Assembly: GCF_027172205.1 (NCBI RefSeq)
Contig: NC_070618.1
Span: forward strand, 8,686,001 to 8,750,000
Length of the DNA stretch: 64,000 nt
Source: Podarcis raffonei
Lineage: Eukaryota > Chordata > Lepidosauria > Squamata > Lacertidae
Direction: 5' to 3'
Both the position numbers and the translations under genes were made by a program. Under the pieces are notes generated by a model, which did no database searches, was not told where the DNA came from, and saw only the letters and a list, made by a program, of their open reading frames with translations. How positions within the stretch are numbered: the first letter of the stretch is position 1; the number at the start of each line of letters is the position of its first letter. Of this stretch, positions 24,001 to 34,056 are shown in pieces.

Positions 24001-27000
24001 TGGGTTAGCGGAGTCTGTAACCTGAAGTTTCTGTAACCTGAGGTACCACTGTAGATAAGAGATACATTTTTCTCCCTCTCTCATAAGATTCCTAAGGCCA
24101 ATTTCTTCCCTTCCAGCTCCAGAGCCCCACCCTACCCCAGGGGCGTAGGAAGGGGGGAAAGACTGCCATGACTGCCCCCACTGAGGGGGGTGACATTCAG
24201 CGCACCGCCCGCCCGCGACTCCCAAGCCTACCCCGAGTCGTCAGGGTAAGGGGTGGAGCTGTGCTGCTTTGCCGGCGGCATTCACATCAACTGATAGGAA
24301 GCGCCTACACAGGGTGGTGAATACAGCACAAGACATTATGGGCTGTCCTGTGAATCCGCTGGATGAAATAGCGGAAGAACGTTGCCTCAGGAGAGTGAGG
24401 AAAATTCTCAGGGATGATTCACATCCTGGCTGGCACTTTCTTGATCTCCTGCCCTCAGGCAGAAGATATAGAAGCAGGATTAGCCGCACCAACAGGGTAA
24501 AGAACAGCTTCTATCTGTGGGCTGCTTTAGGCTGCTGAATGAAAAGATAACAGGGCAACTGACTTTTGGGTTTGGTGTGTGTGTGTCAGTAAATGAAGGG
24601 AATTAAGACTAAGAGAGCTGAGTGGGGGGTGCTCGTGTAATCTCACTGTATACAAGTTGTACAAGCGACAATAAAGTATTTCAGTTTCCCCCTTCCCCCT
24701 TTGTTTTGACAGCTTTGGGGAGGCTTGGGAGTGGTGGGAGGGCGGCACACCGAATGTCTGCCATGGGCGGCTTGCTCCGTCCCTGGCTGCAGGCCATGTG
24801 CGCCACTCCGGGCACCCGAGTGGCTATCCTGAGCCTGGGAGGGCACCCACCGCGCCGCCACCCCTCGGGAGCACGCCTGCCCTGGGCAGCGTGGACATAT
24901 GCTTTGCCGCTGCCCTACCCCATTCCTGATATCCTAGAAGCTCCCAGGTCCAGGCCATTGTTTTGGATTTTTAGATTTTCCTGCCTATCAGTTTAGGAAG
25001 TGAAAACAGGGCCACCCAAAAATGAAGCAGTGGTTTCTGCATCCTTAATCAAGTCCCAAGGAACGCATAAAGCACTATCTTGTTTTTGGGTGGCCCAGTA
25101 TGTCTTCCAAATTGATAAACACTTGATCACTTGCATTCGCTATTAGTATATGTTATGTTTATATGTGTGTATGGGAAAAAAGTAAACAGAGAGAGGTGCT
25201 GTGATCCCGACTTCTTTGGTAAAAGTATACACTGCAGCTCAGTGGTCCAACCGGTGCTATAAAAACCGTATCTAGAAACAGCTGTGTAGTTAAAATGTTT
25301 AGCTATGCTTCCCTCAAAGTCATTGCATTTTTATCGCCTCAGAAAAGAAAATAGGTGCAGCTCTTCACATTAACATTCCTAGCCGCTATTTGGGAGGTAG
25401 CTAGAAGTTGTTTGGACGTTTCTGGCTAGGAGTTCACTATTTCTGAGCGCTCTGCAGATTCTTCTTGGGTCAGTTAGCACTGACTATATATGCTTACTTG
25501 CGTCCCACATTCCCACCCTACATAAGCAGGTATTCCAAAAACTCCAAGAAGTCCTCGTAGTCACTAGAAAGCTGACCCAGGAGTTCGGATTACCAAGGGA
25601 AACAGTCTTTCGTAAGGTCCCTTGACACATACCTAGAAAAATCTCAAGCACCTGATCTCATAAGCCCCAGACAATCAAAATGTTCTGCTGCCAGCACTGT
25701 ACTGGTGTTTCTTCAACAGGCCCTAACAAATAACAGATCTCCATGTTCAGACAACAGTACAGGACTGATATCAGGGGATAAAATGTGCAACTTCTCTGCT
25801 TACAACCTATGTATTTTGCTTCCTCTGAGCCAGGGGTAGGCAACCTAAGGCCTGGGGGCTGGATGCGGCCCAATCGCCTTCTCAATCCAGCCCACGGATT
25901 GTCCAGGAATAAGCGTGTTTTTACATGAGTTGAATGTGCCCTTGTATTTAAAATGCATCTCTGGGTTATTGTGGGGCATAGGAATTCGTTCATTTCCCCC
26001 CCAAAATATAGTCCGGCCCACCACATGGTCTGAGGGACAGTGGGCCAGCCCACGACTGAAAATGGTTGCTGACCCCTGCTCTGAGCCCTCTCCTCCAAGC
26101 CTTACAGAACATCTCTAGCCTGTGTGGTCCTGCCTCCCTACATTACTTTGATCTGAATGTTCCCAGGCCACGCATGAGACTGAGCACAGCAAAACAACTA
26201 GCAAGTCTTTAATGTCAATTAGCTGCAATTGGAAAAGCTTAAATTTCACTTTCCAGAAAAATAGTGGGTCACTGGGACGGGGATACTGAAAGCCCCCCAA
26301 ATGGACAGAAGGTGCCATCTTCAAAGGCAAGAGAGGAAGAAGAAGTCATGTCCTAAGGAGGGCAAGCCTGGTACATTCCCAGACTTATTGACTATAAAAA
26401 CTGGCACAGTTCCATTGTCATGACAGCAGGGTAAAGAATAAAATCTCCCCAATGGAAATAACAAGGATATTATGCAAGGGTGGGTACACTTTAAGCCAGC
26501 GTGAAAATATTCACCTTCCAGCTTCAGAAACAGCTTCCCTCAAGCAGAATGTGGATTATGATAATGCCCTCTGTTAAATGACAACAACTGCCCACGGGGA
26601 ATCAACCAGTCTAGCGAGTCACAAGTTCCTCAAACCTGGACTAAACATTCTTTAACATGTGGCCATTCCTGGTAAAAGCATCTTCCTCAAGGACTAGTTT
26701 CTGAGAGCTCAGTGACATATTCCCAGAGTGAAAGTTGTTTTTTTTCAAATTCATAGTCTGACAAGCAACTTATAAAGCAAGCAAGCAATCTCTCACAAAA
26801 AGAGGGCCTGTGCAGTCCCATTTGCCACACTTCCTGTGGAAAATATGCACAGCGACAGAAGTTCCAAAATATCTTTTTAACCGGACCCTTGAAAGGAGAC
26901 CTTTGCCTGAGCCTCTGGGCTTTCACTGCACACAAATGTCTAACCTGCCATGAACTGTAGATAGTTCTTTCCACTGCAGAGGATCAGAATAAATGGTCAT

Positions 27001-30000
27001 TGAGATAAACGCTTTCCTTCCAAGGATGAAATATCTATTTTTTGTGTATTAGGCAAATGTGGGGGGAAAGGATAATCAACCAAAGTTGCCAAAAACAGAA
27101 AAACAAAACAAAAACAAAACAGGATTGGGAATAAACTGCTAGAACAGTGAAGAACAATGCGTCTTGGGCACACATTGCATGGGTTGGCTGGCAACCCTGA
27201 CCAACGTGCAACTGCACATCACTCACACATGGTTTGAGAATTATTGCGATAACATCTCACACAAATGGCTGGATTCTGTATCACGAGTTGATGTGCCCTT
27301 CTGCTCTGAACCAAAGGCAGACCTGAGTGAGTGGTTTGATGCAGGGATACCAAAGAAAGATGTCAAAAACACCAGAACAGGCACTTCTAGTTCTTTATTA
27401 AAGAAATGGTGACTTGTCTGCGCCCAATCAAACGCTCATACATCCTTTATGCATGAAGCAGCCTGTCCCTTTGCCCAGAACCTCCCATCACAACTGGCTG
27501 GTGAGCAGTGTTAGAAACTGAGATATGAAAGATAGGAGCTAAATGGCACCTTAAATCTAGGTTATGGGCAAAACAACAGAATGTCTAGGCGCGCTTTTTT
27601 AATAACAGAAATACAAAGCCAAAAATGAATGAACTGCCTCTAAAATATTTTGTTCATTTCTCACACGGTCTAGTCCTTCCCCTGCTCACCCCCCTAATAT
27701 TCTTCAGAGGTCTCTTCTCCAGTCTTCAGAGAGTAGCTGGAAGTGGAGAGGCAGAAGAAGGTCCTCCTTTCCTTCCACTCTGCAGTTTTAATCTGTAATC
27801 TTAGGTGCAGTACTGCGCCCAGAGCTCAGAAACTGCTCGCACTAATGAAATTCCCTGTCACAAAATGGGAGTTTTGAACACTGTTGTTGAGGCCACAGGT
27901 GGAAGCTATCCAAAAGTTCTTCCCTCCCTGGGCCAAGAGCCCAGCACCCTATGGTCCACAGATAAGCACAGCCTCAAAGCAAGCCTATTAGCATATATCA
28001 AAGCAAGGAAACATAAACATCTCTGAGCTCCTTCTTGCAATCAGTGACCAATTATTTTGGGGGTTATCTTGACTACCAACATGGCGGCTGCAGGCCTTCC
28101 AGAACATTTCACTTCAACACAGCTTCCTCAGCTATAAAGACCACAGAGAAGTTTATAGTGGTGACCAGAGAATAAATGACCACTAGGAGGAGAGGAGAGA
28201 AAAAACACCATAGCAACAACACAACCGGATGTCTTCAACTGCCCCAGGTGCAAAACATCTCTGTCCTGCACTAGTCTCCACAACCAGAGCAGGTGCTGCA
28301 ACCTTCCAACAGCTTGACCTCACCCCCAAAGGCACACTCCTCCATTGTCTCCTGTGACAGATGGATGCCAACAAGCTCCCCCCCCCGTCGCGCCCTGTTT
28401 TCTCTAGTCAGCTTCCCCACAAATTAATGATCCTCTCCAAACAAGTGCATTTAAGTCCCATTCCTAAGCAAACTTTCTTGGAGGGAAACAATGCCATTCT
28501 TTTACACAGAAGAAAGCACCTCTAATTTCAAGGCAGCTTATTTGCCAATAAGTATATTTATGACTATGGGATGCAGGTGGCACTGTGGGTTAAACCACAG
28601 AGCCTAGGACTTGCCGATCAGAAGGTCGGCGGTTCGAATCCCTGCGACGGGGTGAGCTCCCGTTGCTCAGTCCCTGCTCCTGCCAACCTAGCAGTTCAAA
28701 AGCACACGGAAATGCCTTCCCACTGGAGCGTTACCTATTTATCTATTTATTTATCTACTTGCACTTTGACGTGCTTTCGAACTGCTAGGTTGGCAGGAGT
28801 AGGGACCGAGCAACAGGAGCTCACCCCGTGGTGGGGATTCAAACTGCCGACCTTCTGATCTTACATCTGATCTTACATAATATCTTACATAATATATATC
28901 TTACATAATATAGTGTAAAATATAGTGGTTGGTGAGCAATGTTAGAAACTGAGATATGAAAGATAGGAGCTAAATGGTAAAATATTAGAAAGAATAAAAG
29001 AATATTAGAAAGAATAAAAACAAATAATAAAAAAGTCAACAGTTTTAAGAACAAACATACAAAATGAAATTATATGCTTGGGAAGGCTTGCCTAAATAAA
29101 TAAGGTTTTAGCAGGCATATAAAGCAGTGAGTACAACACAGGTACTTGCCTAATATTAATCAGGAGGGAGTGCTGGAGATCAGATGCTGCCACACTAAAA
29201 ATATCGATTTCTTGCAAGTGTGGAATTAATCTTATACAGTACTTGTAAAAGTGCTGGATCACCAGATCTAATTGATCAAGTGGCCACATGTGAGACGAGC
29301 CTTCAGTAAATCAGTTCCAGTAAATTGGTTCGGTGCTGATGATATTCACCCAAGGAGTCTAAAAAGAACTCAGCTGTTAAAATAAGTGAACTTGGTGACT
29401 TTTGTATATAATCTGCCTGCAGAAATGGATAAATGGAACACCAGAAAACTCAACTCCCAAACAAGTCCTGGGAACAGCAAGGCAGGCAGGGTGAACTCAG
29501 GAGGGGGAAACAGAAAAGACTATATATATATATATATGAAGATAAACCAGAGGTGTCATATCAGGTTCTGCCTAGGCAAAGAGCACAATTTACCATAATT
29601 CAGACTGGTTTGTATTCCCGCAGGCTCTATTATCTTTCCATTCTGAAAATTTGGCAGTGCTTAACCTCCAGATATAATGAATGTTTTGCTAGCAGAACTG
29701 CTTTCCCTTTGCTGTTAGCCTCATTAGCACTAAGTCATGGGAAGAACATCAGCTATTTTGGCATTTTAAAACTAGGACAGCTGGACAGCTGGAATTCAAG
29801 GATGGACAAAAAGAAGCGTTCTTTCACACAACACATAATTCAGTCAGGGAATTTACTGCCACACAACGTGGCGAAGGCCACAAGCTTAAAGGGCTTTGAA
29901 AAAGGATTAGATAAAATTATGGTGAATGGGCCTGTCCATTAATCACAGCAGCTGAATCAAACGTCCATGTTCAAAGGCAGTATATCTCCAACTCAGCAGG

Positions 30001-31183
30001 GGAAATGGTGCAAGAAGTAGTCATGCAATAATTTCTACACAACACATTCTAATGCATAAGCCTTGCTCATGGTGGCTTCCAATGGTTAAGAGTAACATAA
30101 TCAAACAACAATGCCAAATACAGTAGAGACAAGTAAAACAATCTCCCGTTTTTAATTGACTGTCTGGTTTTAATGGCACTGTTTTAGTGGGTATTTTAAT
30201 TATGGATATTTATATTTTAATGGTTTGTGCAATTTGGTTTTTATTCTTTGTGAACTGCTTAGAGGCCTATTTTGGCATTAAGCAGTACAGTGGTACCTCG
30301 GGTTACATATGCTTTCTGTTCTCATCCTGAAGCAAAGTTCTTAACCTGAGGTACTATTTCTGTGTTAGCGGAGTCTGTAACCTGAAGAGTATGTAACCCG
30401 AGGTACCACTGTATTCAACTTGGGTTGGCACCCTTGATTTGCTGGGAAGCACAGGTCCTGCTGGGGGGCTTTTTACAGGCATCTGAATGGCCGGAGCCAG
30501 TTGGGATGCGGGACAAAACGGTCCGTTGGTCGGATCCACCCAAAGCTGTTCCCCACCCGCTTCCTCCCAAGCCATGGGCGTAGCCGGGGGTGCAGGGGGC
30601 AGCTGCCCTCCCCATCGAGTAAATAAGAATAAAAAGTAAGCAATTGCATTGCAAATAACTCTGTTCTGCCCCCTAACATAAAGGCTGTCCCAAGCTCCCG
30701 TTGCAAGCGGCGCCCCCTACCTTGCTCGCAAGGCCCCTTGCTGCGCTGCTCGACGGGGCGCCCGCCGCGGCTCTGGGCGCGCAAGCTGGCCGCGCGCAGC
30801 TGGCAGCCGCTGGGGTAGGTGAGCCCGTCGCTGCCGCACACCGGGTAGCGGCTCTTGCAGGCGCACACGCCCGGCTGGCCCTTGCGCCGACGGCGGCACT
30901 CCAGGCCGGTGGCGCAGCGGCCCCAGCCCCCGGCGGGCCCGGCCGACGGAGACCCGGCGCCGCACGCCTCGCCCTCGCCCCGCGCGCACTGCCAGCAGCA
31001 CCCGCAGCCGTCGCGGACCTTGCCCAGCGGGCAGCCCCGGGCCGGCAGCGGCGGGCACTCGGAGGACGGGGCGCACGGCGGGCAGCCGGCGGAGGGCGAG
31101 GGCTCGCCGGGGGACGCGGAGCAGCAGCAGCAGCAGAAGGCCAGCAGGAGGAGGCAAGGCGGCGCGGAGCCGAGACGCGACAT
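11085..31183 (-). CDS. IGFBP7: Insulin-like growth factor-binding protein 7 (five coding exons)
   Basis: Secreted matrix-associated protein that binds insulin/IGF weakly and collagen. Coding exons in transcript order: 31183-30721, 16676-16567, 14795-14679, 11909-11783, 11104-11085. Their total of 837 bases joins in phase to 278 residues (human 282 by recall). Exon 1 gives a signal peptide with a run of five Cys, the IGFBP motif GCGCCWQC and the Kazal-like CKSRYPVCGSDGLTYPSGCQ. Exons 2-4 give one Ig-like C2 domain, with its cysteines in FLSCEV (exon 2) and GEYECHA (exon 4). Exon 5 encodes only the last residues, DSAEL, before TGA. The CKSRYPVCGSDG block and the tail separate it from IGFBPL1 and IGFBP1-6. 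The basic heparin-binding stretch of human IGFBP7 is reduced to RRRRKGQ. Position next to POLR2B agrees with mammalian and avian synteny. Intron 1 is 14 kb. Confidence 0.95.
12835..12912. repeat. (AAT)n/(TTA)n microsatellite, switching strand mid-way
   Basis: About 28 bases of (ATA)n then about 50 of (TTA)n, forming an AT-only inverted repeat at the 3' tail of an L2 copy. Confidence 0.95.
12835..13475 (-). mobile_element. L2-type LINE 3' end
   Basis: On the - strand: LQLIQNVAARPVTGSGRRHH, ITPVLKDLHLLPV, RAFSVVAPALWNALPSDVKE, then the 3' tail CCAGAGTGGCTGGGGCAACC and a long (TAA)n. Typical C-terminus of an L2-group reverse transcriptase ORF, 5'-truncated. Confidence 0.8.
13638..13880. mobile_element. 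Pogo/Tigger-like MITE (copy c)
   Basis: CAGTGGTACCTTGG ... CCAAGGTACCACTG with TA flanks. IGFBP7 intron. Confidence 0.85.
14223..14586 (+). repeat. tRNA-derived SINE, Sauria type (copy 2)
   Basis: Complete: tRNA head, body and TTTACC-type tail, flanked by a perfect 12-base target-site duplication (TAAGTTAGTCAT at 14211 and 14587). Intron of IGFBP7. Confidence 0.9.
15121..15384. mobile_element. Palindromic element with (A)CCGTATTTTTCGCTC-type ends
   Basis: ACCATATTTTTTGCTCTATA ... mirrored to TATAGAGCGAAAAATACGGT. The centre is a near-perfect hairpin around CAGAAGCCAGAACAGCAAG. Superfamily not assigned. Confidence 0.75.
16738..16848. mobile_element. Pogo/Tigger-like MITE, left end only (copy d)
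   Basis: CAGCCGTACCTTGGAAGTTG followed by the family body as far as CTGCAGGAAGC, then a LINE tail. Lies beside IGFBP7 exon 2. Confidence 0.7.
16849..17075 (+). mobile_element. LINE 3' end with C-terminal knuckle
   Basis: Reads EEHREKKRRDTP, VQPDTFTCPNCNKTCLSHIC, FDFTLKGAHLC. Shares clear similarity with 28165-28380. Confidence 0.6.
17550..17685. mobile_element. Palindromic hAT MITE
   Basis: Imperfect palindrome starting CAGCGGTTCTCAACCTGTGG. Flanks ATCTAGAC and ATCTAGTC (7 of 8). Both arms carry ACTACAACTCCCATCA-type sequence. IGFBP7 intron 1. Confidence 0.85.
17979..18019. repeat. (AAAT)n microsatellite
   Basis: About ten ATAA units after a C-run. Confidence 0.95.
18020..18410 (+). mobile_element. 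Probable L1 3' UTR with A-rich tail
   Basis: AT-rich sequence ending TTTTTTTGATAAATAAATAA, preceded by GTTAGTTTGTTTATAAATTT. It resembles in style the 3' end of the L1 at 36.8-37.1 kb. Assignment tentative. Confidence 0.4.
18969..19104. mobile_element. Palindromic hAT MITE
   Basis: Palindrome CAGGCATGGCCAAACTTGGC ... mirrored to GGCCATGCCTG. Flanks TCCTAAAC and TCCTATAC (7 of 8). Confidence 0.85.
19560..19660 (+). mobile_element. Possible LTR-end fossil
   Basis: GAGAATAAACAATATTTATT then CACTGTGTCTCGATTATCCA and GACCCTGGGTGAGTGCC resemble the 3' part of the LTR-like fossils at 38.9 and 40.6 kb. Confidence 0.3.
20360..20785. mobile_element. hAT-type nonautonomous element (same family as 34942)
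   Basis: Ends CAGTGCTGGATTTACG and CTAAATCCGGCCCTG; 8-base flanks GCAAAAAT and GCCAAAAT (7 of 8). It holds a partial pogo-like element at 20605-20731. Confidence 0.8.
21209..21549 (-). repeat. tRNA-derived SINE, Sauria type (copy 3)
   Basis: Same family in reverse, with the B box GGTTCGAATCC intact. In IGFBP7 intron 1. Confidence 0.85.
22267..22621 (+). repeat. tRNA-derived SINE, Sauria type (copy 4)
   Basis: Full-length: starts GGGACACGGGTGG and ends CCTTTACCTTTACC. In IGFBP7 intron 1. Confidence 0.85.
23690..24090 (+). repeat. Ancient dispersed repeat, unclassified (split by a MITE)
   Basis: AGAAAAGGGCAACCAAGATG and later AGGTGAGGTGATAGAAGTTT match the pattern of 34060-34475. The pogo-like MITE at 23837 sits inside. 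Confidence 0.5.
23837..24051. mobile_element. Pogo/Tigger-like MITE, second body type
   Basis: CAGTGGTACCTCGGGTTAAG ... CTGAGGTACCACTG, TA flanks. The body (TTCTTAACCTGAA, TGGGTTAGCGGAG) differs from copies a-d but is shared with those at 30288 and 34114. Confidence 0.8.
24255..24680 (+). mobile_element. Rex1/CR1-group LINE 3' end
   Basis: Frame RLHRVVNTAQDIMGCPV, RCLRRVRKILRDDSHPG, LLPSGRRYRSRISRTNRVKN, the usual C-terminus of this LINE group, followed by an untranslated tail with TACAAGCGACAATAAAGT. Confidence 0.75.
25831..26078. mobile_element. hAT-type short element
   Basis: CAGGGGTAGGCAACCTAAGG ... GGTTGCTGACCCCTG, with a perfect 8-base duplication CTCTGAGC (25823 and 26079). IGFBP7 intron 1. 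Confidence 0.85.
26087..28160. other. IGFBP7: IGFBP7 intron 1 stretch without recognised elements
   Basis: No splice-bounded open frame, no transposon end pair and no tRNA-like box pair was seen. Any regulatory content cannot be judged from one sequence. Confidence 0.4.
28165..28380 (+). mobile_element. LINE 3' end (same family as 16849)
   Basis: Shares ATGACCACTNGGAGGAG and GCACTGCAACCTTCCARCAG-like strings with the copy at 16849, more degraded. Confidence 0.55.
28568..28861. repeat. Palindromic SINE: two partial copies in opposite orientation
   Basis: A forward head (28568 to about 28705) is joined to a reverse head (about 28710-28861), so tRNA-like ends face outward and both tails are missing. 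It arose either by insertion of one copy into another or by an inversion. Confidence 0.8.
29795..29945 (+). repeat. Ancient dispersed repeat, 3' part
   Basis: TTCTTTCACACAACACATAA, then GAATTTACTGCCACAC and GGATTAGATAAAATTATGG; same pattern as 62700-63010. Confidence 0.5.
30288..30411. mobile_element. Pogo/Tigger-like MITE, second body type, shortened
   Basis: CAGTGGTACCTCGGGTTAC ... CCCGAGGTACCACTG with TA flanks, 300 bases from IGFBP7 exon 1. Confidence 0.8.
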
Positions 31184-31325
31184 CGCCGGGACGACTCGAC
31201 GGGACGCGGCTGCTGCTGCTGCTAATTCCCGCTTGGAGGTGGCGCTGGGAATAAGCGCTGGGAGAAAAAGACTGACTTGGAAACTCCACCCCCTGATCCC
31301 CTTCCGCCCGCCCGCCCGGATTGGT
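30680..31325 (-). promoter_or_regulatory. IGFBP7: IGFBP7 CpG-rich promoter/first-exon region
   Basis: Very dense CpG and GC cover exon 1 and about 140 bases upstream of the ATG, with CCGCCCGCCCGCCC (Sp-type boxes) near 31306-31320. No convincing TATA box was seen, which fits a CpG-island promoter. The transcription start cannot be fixed from sequence alone. Confidence 0.7.
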
Positions 31326-31364
31326 TAGATATGTGTTATGTTCGACGTGAGACAGGATGCCAGT

Positions 31365-31432
31365 AGGTTATGTTGTTGTTGTTGTTTAGTCGTTTAGTCA
31401 TGTCCGACTCTTCGTGACCCCATGGACCAGAG
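31365..31432 (-). mobile_element. BovB 3'-terminal fragment
   Basis: Only the tail of a BovB copy (GTTGTTTAGTCGTTTAGTCA region). It abuts the left end of a CATAGCTGTCAAC element at 31433. Confidence 0.7.
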
Positions 31433-32420
31433 CCATAGCTGTCAACTTACAGATTTGAAAATAAGGGACCAGCAGCCTCGAAAATAAGGGATCAGCAGCC
31501 AAAATAAGGGAGTTTGGCTTGCCTGATACAGAAATCCGGCACTGATGGAGCCATGCTGCTTTGGCTGCAACTGACTGTGTTTTGCTGGGTGTTGGACTAG
31601 ATGAGCCTAAGGGTCTACAACTCCCACCAAAGAAGAGGGGCAGACAAAACTGATGAAGGACGTCCAGATGGCAAAGCTTACAGGCAGAATTAGAAACCAG
31701 GAAGAGGACCTCTTTAATAAAGAATAGGGAAAGTTTATAATTTATTTGAAAAGCAATTGTAAAGAGTTACATATAGTGGTAGGATTGACAGAAAACCTGT
31801 AGTAAAAATTTGAACTATGGATTGATAAATGATTTATAAAAATAGAGTTATGAAAGGGATGCAGAGGGGGAAATCACTACATTAAGATGCCGCACTGGTT
31901 GGAGGGGATGCTAAGCAGCACGTCGGGGCTGCCGTCGTCCTGGCGCAAGGAGTTCCATCGGCCCTTCCGTGCCCAAGAGGGAGGGAGGGAGGGAGAGAGA
32001 CTCTTGCCCACGTCACCAGCCAGCCCGGCATAAGGTGGTTGTGGCGCCGCTGCAGCCCCGCCCTTCTGTGTCCCTCCCCATCCCCTCCTCTTCCTCCTCC
32101 CTCAGGCCGCCTCCTCAGCCTCTGCCGCCTCCGGCTTCCCCTGTCAGCGCAGTGGAAGTCTCGCAAGAGAGGGGCTGCCTGCCCGCCGCCACCCGTCTCC
32201 TCACGATGCCCCCCTGAGGGGGAAAAGGGAGAGACAGAGATGCGGCAGCTCATGCGCGCGCTCTCTCGAGGCGGAGGACCCTGAGCCGCTGCTTCCCTCC
32301 CGAGCTGGGCGAGCATGAAACCCGGGAAATTTAAGGGACATCATCAATCCGGGACAGCAGCGGGAAACGGCGCAGGGATAAGGGAGTTTCCCGCCAAATA
32401 AGGGACAGTTGACAGCTATG
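31433..32420. mobile_element. Element with CATAGCTGTCAACTT ends and a GC-rich core
   Basis: CATAGCTGTCAACTTACAG ... AGTTGACAGCTATG. Subterminal repeats of AATAAGGGA/CAGCAG. The core (31880-32300) is strongly CpG-rich, unlike the ends. About 250 bases upstream of the IGFBP7 start. Confidence 0.8.
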
Positions 32421-32431
32421 GACAGGATGTC

Positions 32432-33122
32432 AGTAGGTTCTGTTGTTGTTGTTGTTTAGTTGTTTAGTCGTGTCCAACTCTTCGTGACCCCATGGATCAG
32501 AGCACGCCAGGCACTCCTGTCTTCCACTGCCTCCCACAGTTTGGTCAAACTCATGCTAGTAGCTTCGAGAACACTGTCCAACCATCTTGTCCTCTGCTGT
32601 CCCCTTCTCCTTGTGCCCTCCATCTTTCCCAGCATCAGGGTCTTTTCCAGGGAGTCTTCTCTTCTCATGAGGTGGCCAAAGTATTGGAGCCTCAGCTTCA
32701 CGATCTGTCCTTCCAGTGAGCACTCAGGGCTGATTTCCTTCAGAATGGGTAGGTTTGATCTTCTTGCAGTCCATGGGACTCTCAAGAGTCTCCTCCAGCA
32801 CCATAATTCAAAAGCATCAATTCTTCGGCGATCAGCCTTCTTTATGGTCCAGCTCTCACTTCCATGCATCGCTACTGGGAAAATCATAGCTTTAACTATA
32901 CAGACCTTTGTTGGCAAGGTGATGTGTCTGCTTTTTAAGATGCTGTCTAGGTTTGTCATTGCTTTTCTCCCAAGAAGCAGGCGTCTTTTAATTTCGTGGC
33001 TGCTGTCACCATCTGCAGTGATCATGGAGCCCAAGAAAGTAAAATCTCTCACTGCCTCCATTTCTTCCCCTTCTATTCGCCAGAAGGTGATGGGACCAGT
33101 GGCCATGATCTTAGTTTTTTGA
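32432..33122 (-). mobile_element. BovB (RTE) LINE, 3' end of ORF2
   Basis: On the - strand a 216-codon open frame gives the C-terminal part of RTE reverse transcriptase: FTFLGSMIT, HGSESWTIKKADRRRIDAFE, LWCWRRLLRVPWTARRSN, RTRWLDSVLEATSMSLTKL, then HGVTKSWTRLNN and the (TTG)-type tail. The element is 5'-truncated. Open frame and close match to the other copies suggest fairly recent activity. Confidence 0.9.
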
Positions 33123-33189
33123 TGTTGAGCTTCAGACCATATTTTGCGCTCTCCTCTTTTACCCTCATTAAAAGGTTCTTTAAGCCAGT

Positions 33190-34056
33190 AGGTTCAGGAG
33201 TGACCAAAGGCTAGCCTAGGCACATTGCATCTTCTTCTTCTTTGGCGATTCTTCGTAGCTGAGTAAGATTTTCTTCCATAAACACGGTTTTAACAATGAG
33301 TCCGTAAGTGGCTGTGAGGGCCAATTCTGGATCCATACGTCCTTCCGCAGTGGGGACATTGGTTTCTGGGCGGGAGTTGATCACGGTGTGGATTTGCCAA
33401 GCGTGCCTTCCTCTTAGCACGTTTTTCCCTTGTGTCCTGAGTTTGAGTGTGTTCAAAGCTCATGACACCTTTGGTAAAGGCTATTCTCCAACTGGAGTGC
33501 TCGCAGGCAAGTGTTTCCCAGTTGTTGGTGTTTATACTACATTTTTAAAGATTTGCCTTGAGACAGTCTTTAAACCTTTTTTGTTGACCACCAGCATTAT
33601 GCTTTCCATTTTTAATTTCGGAATAGAGTAGTTGCTTTGGAAGTCGATAATCAGGCATCCGCACAACATGACCAGTCCAATGAAGATGATGTTGAAGAAT
33701 CATTGCTTCAACACTGGTGATCTTTGCTTCTTCCAGTACACTTGTATTATTTTGCCTGCCTTCCCAAGTGATGTGTAAAATTTTTCAGAGACACCGTTGA
33801 TGGAATCTTTCGAGGAGTCGGAGATGGCGTTCATAAGTGGTCCAGGTTTCACAAGTGTACAGTCAAGTTGTTAGTACAATAGCTTTGTAAACAAGCATAT
33901 TGGTTTCCCTGCGAATGTCCCAGTCCTCAAACACTCTGCATTTCAGTCGGGAGAACGCCACACGCGCAGAACTCAGGCGATGCTGGATTCGGCATCAATG
34001 TTGGCCCTTGTGGAAAGATAACTGCCCAAGTAGGAGAAGTGATCGACATTTTTGCC
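33190..34056 (-). mobile_element. Different non-LTR LINE, ORF2 C-terminus
   Basis: On the - strand pieces read NVDHFSYLGSYLSTRANIDAE, then a C-terminal CCHH-like knuckle (CPHCGRTYGSRIGL) after KRAKRKARLANPHRD. Frameshifted and old. Distinct from BovB next to it; clade not assigned. Confidence 0.65.

Noticed and set aside
27164-27412. 82-codon + strand frame without repeats
   Set aside because: No splice-site partners, no recognisable domain, and not supported by context inside IGFBP7 intron 1.
30701-31328. + strand Ala-rich frames of 174 and 157 codons and a second - strand frame
   Set aside because: Shadows of the CpG-rich IGFBP7 first exon; low-complexity composition.
31882-32316. - strand 144-codon frame
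   Set aside because: Lies in the GC-rich core of a transposon; no splice context or recognisable domain.
32460-33122. + strand 220-codon frame
   Set aside because: Antisense of the BovB ORF2 fragment; the - strand reading carries the reverse-transcriptase motifs.
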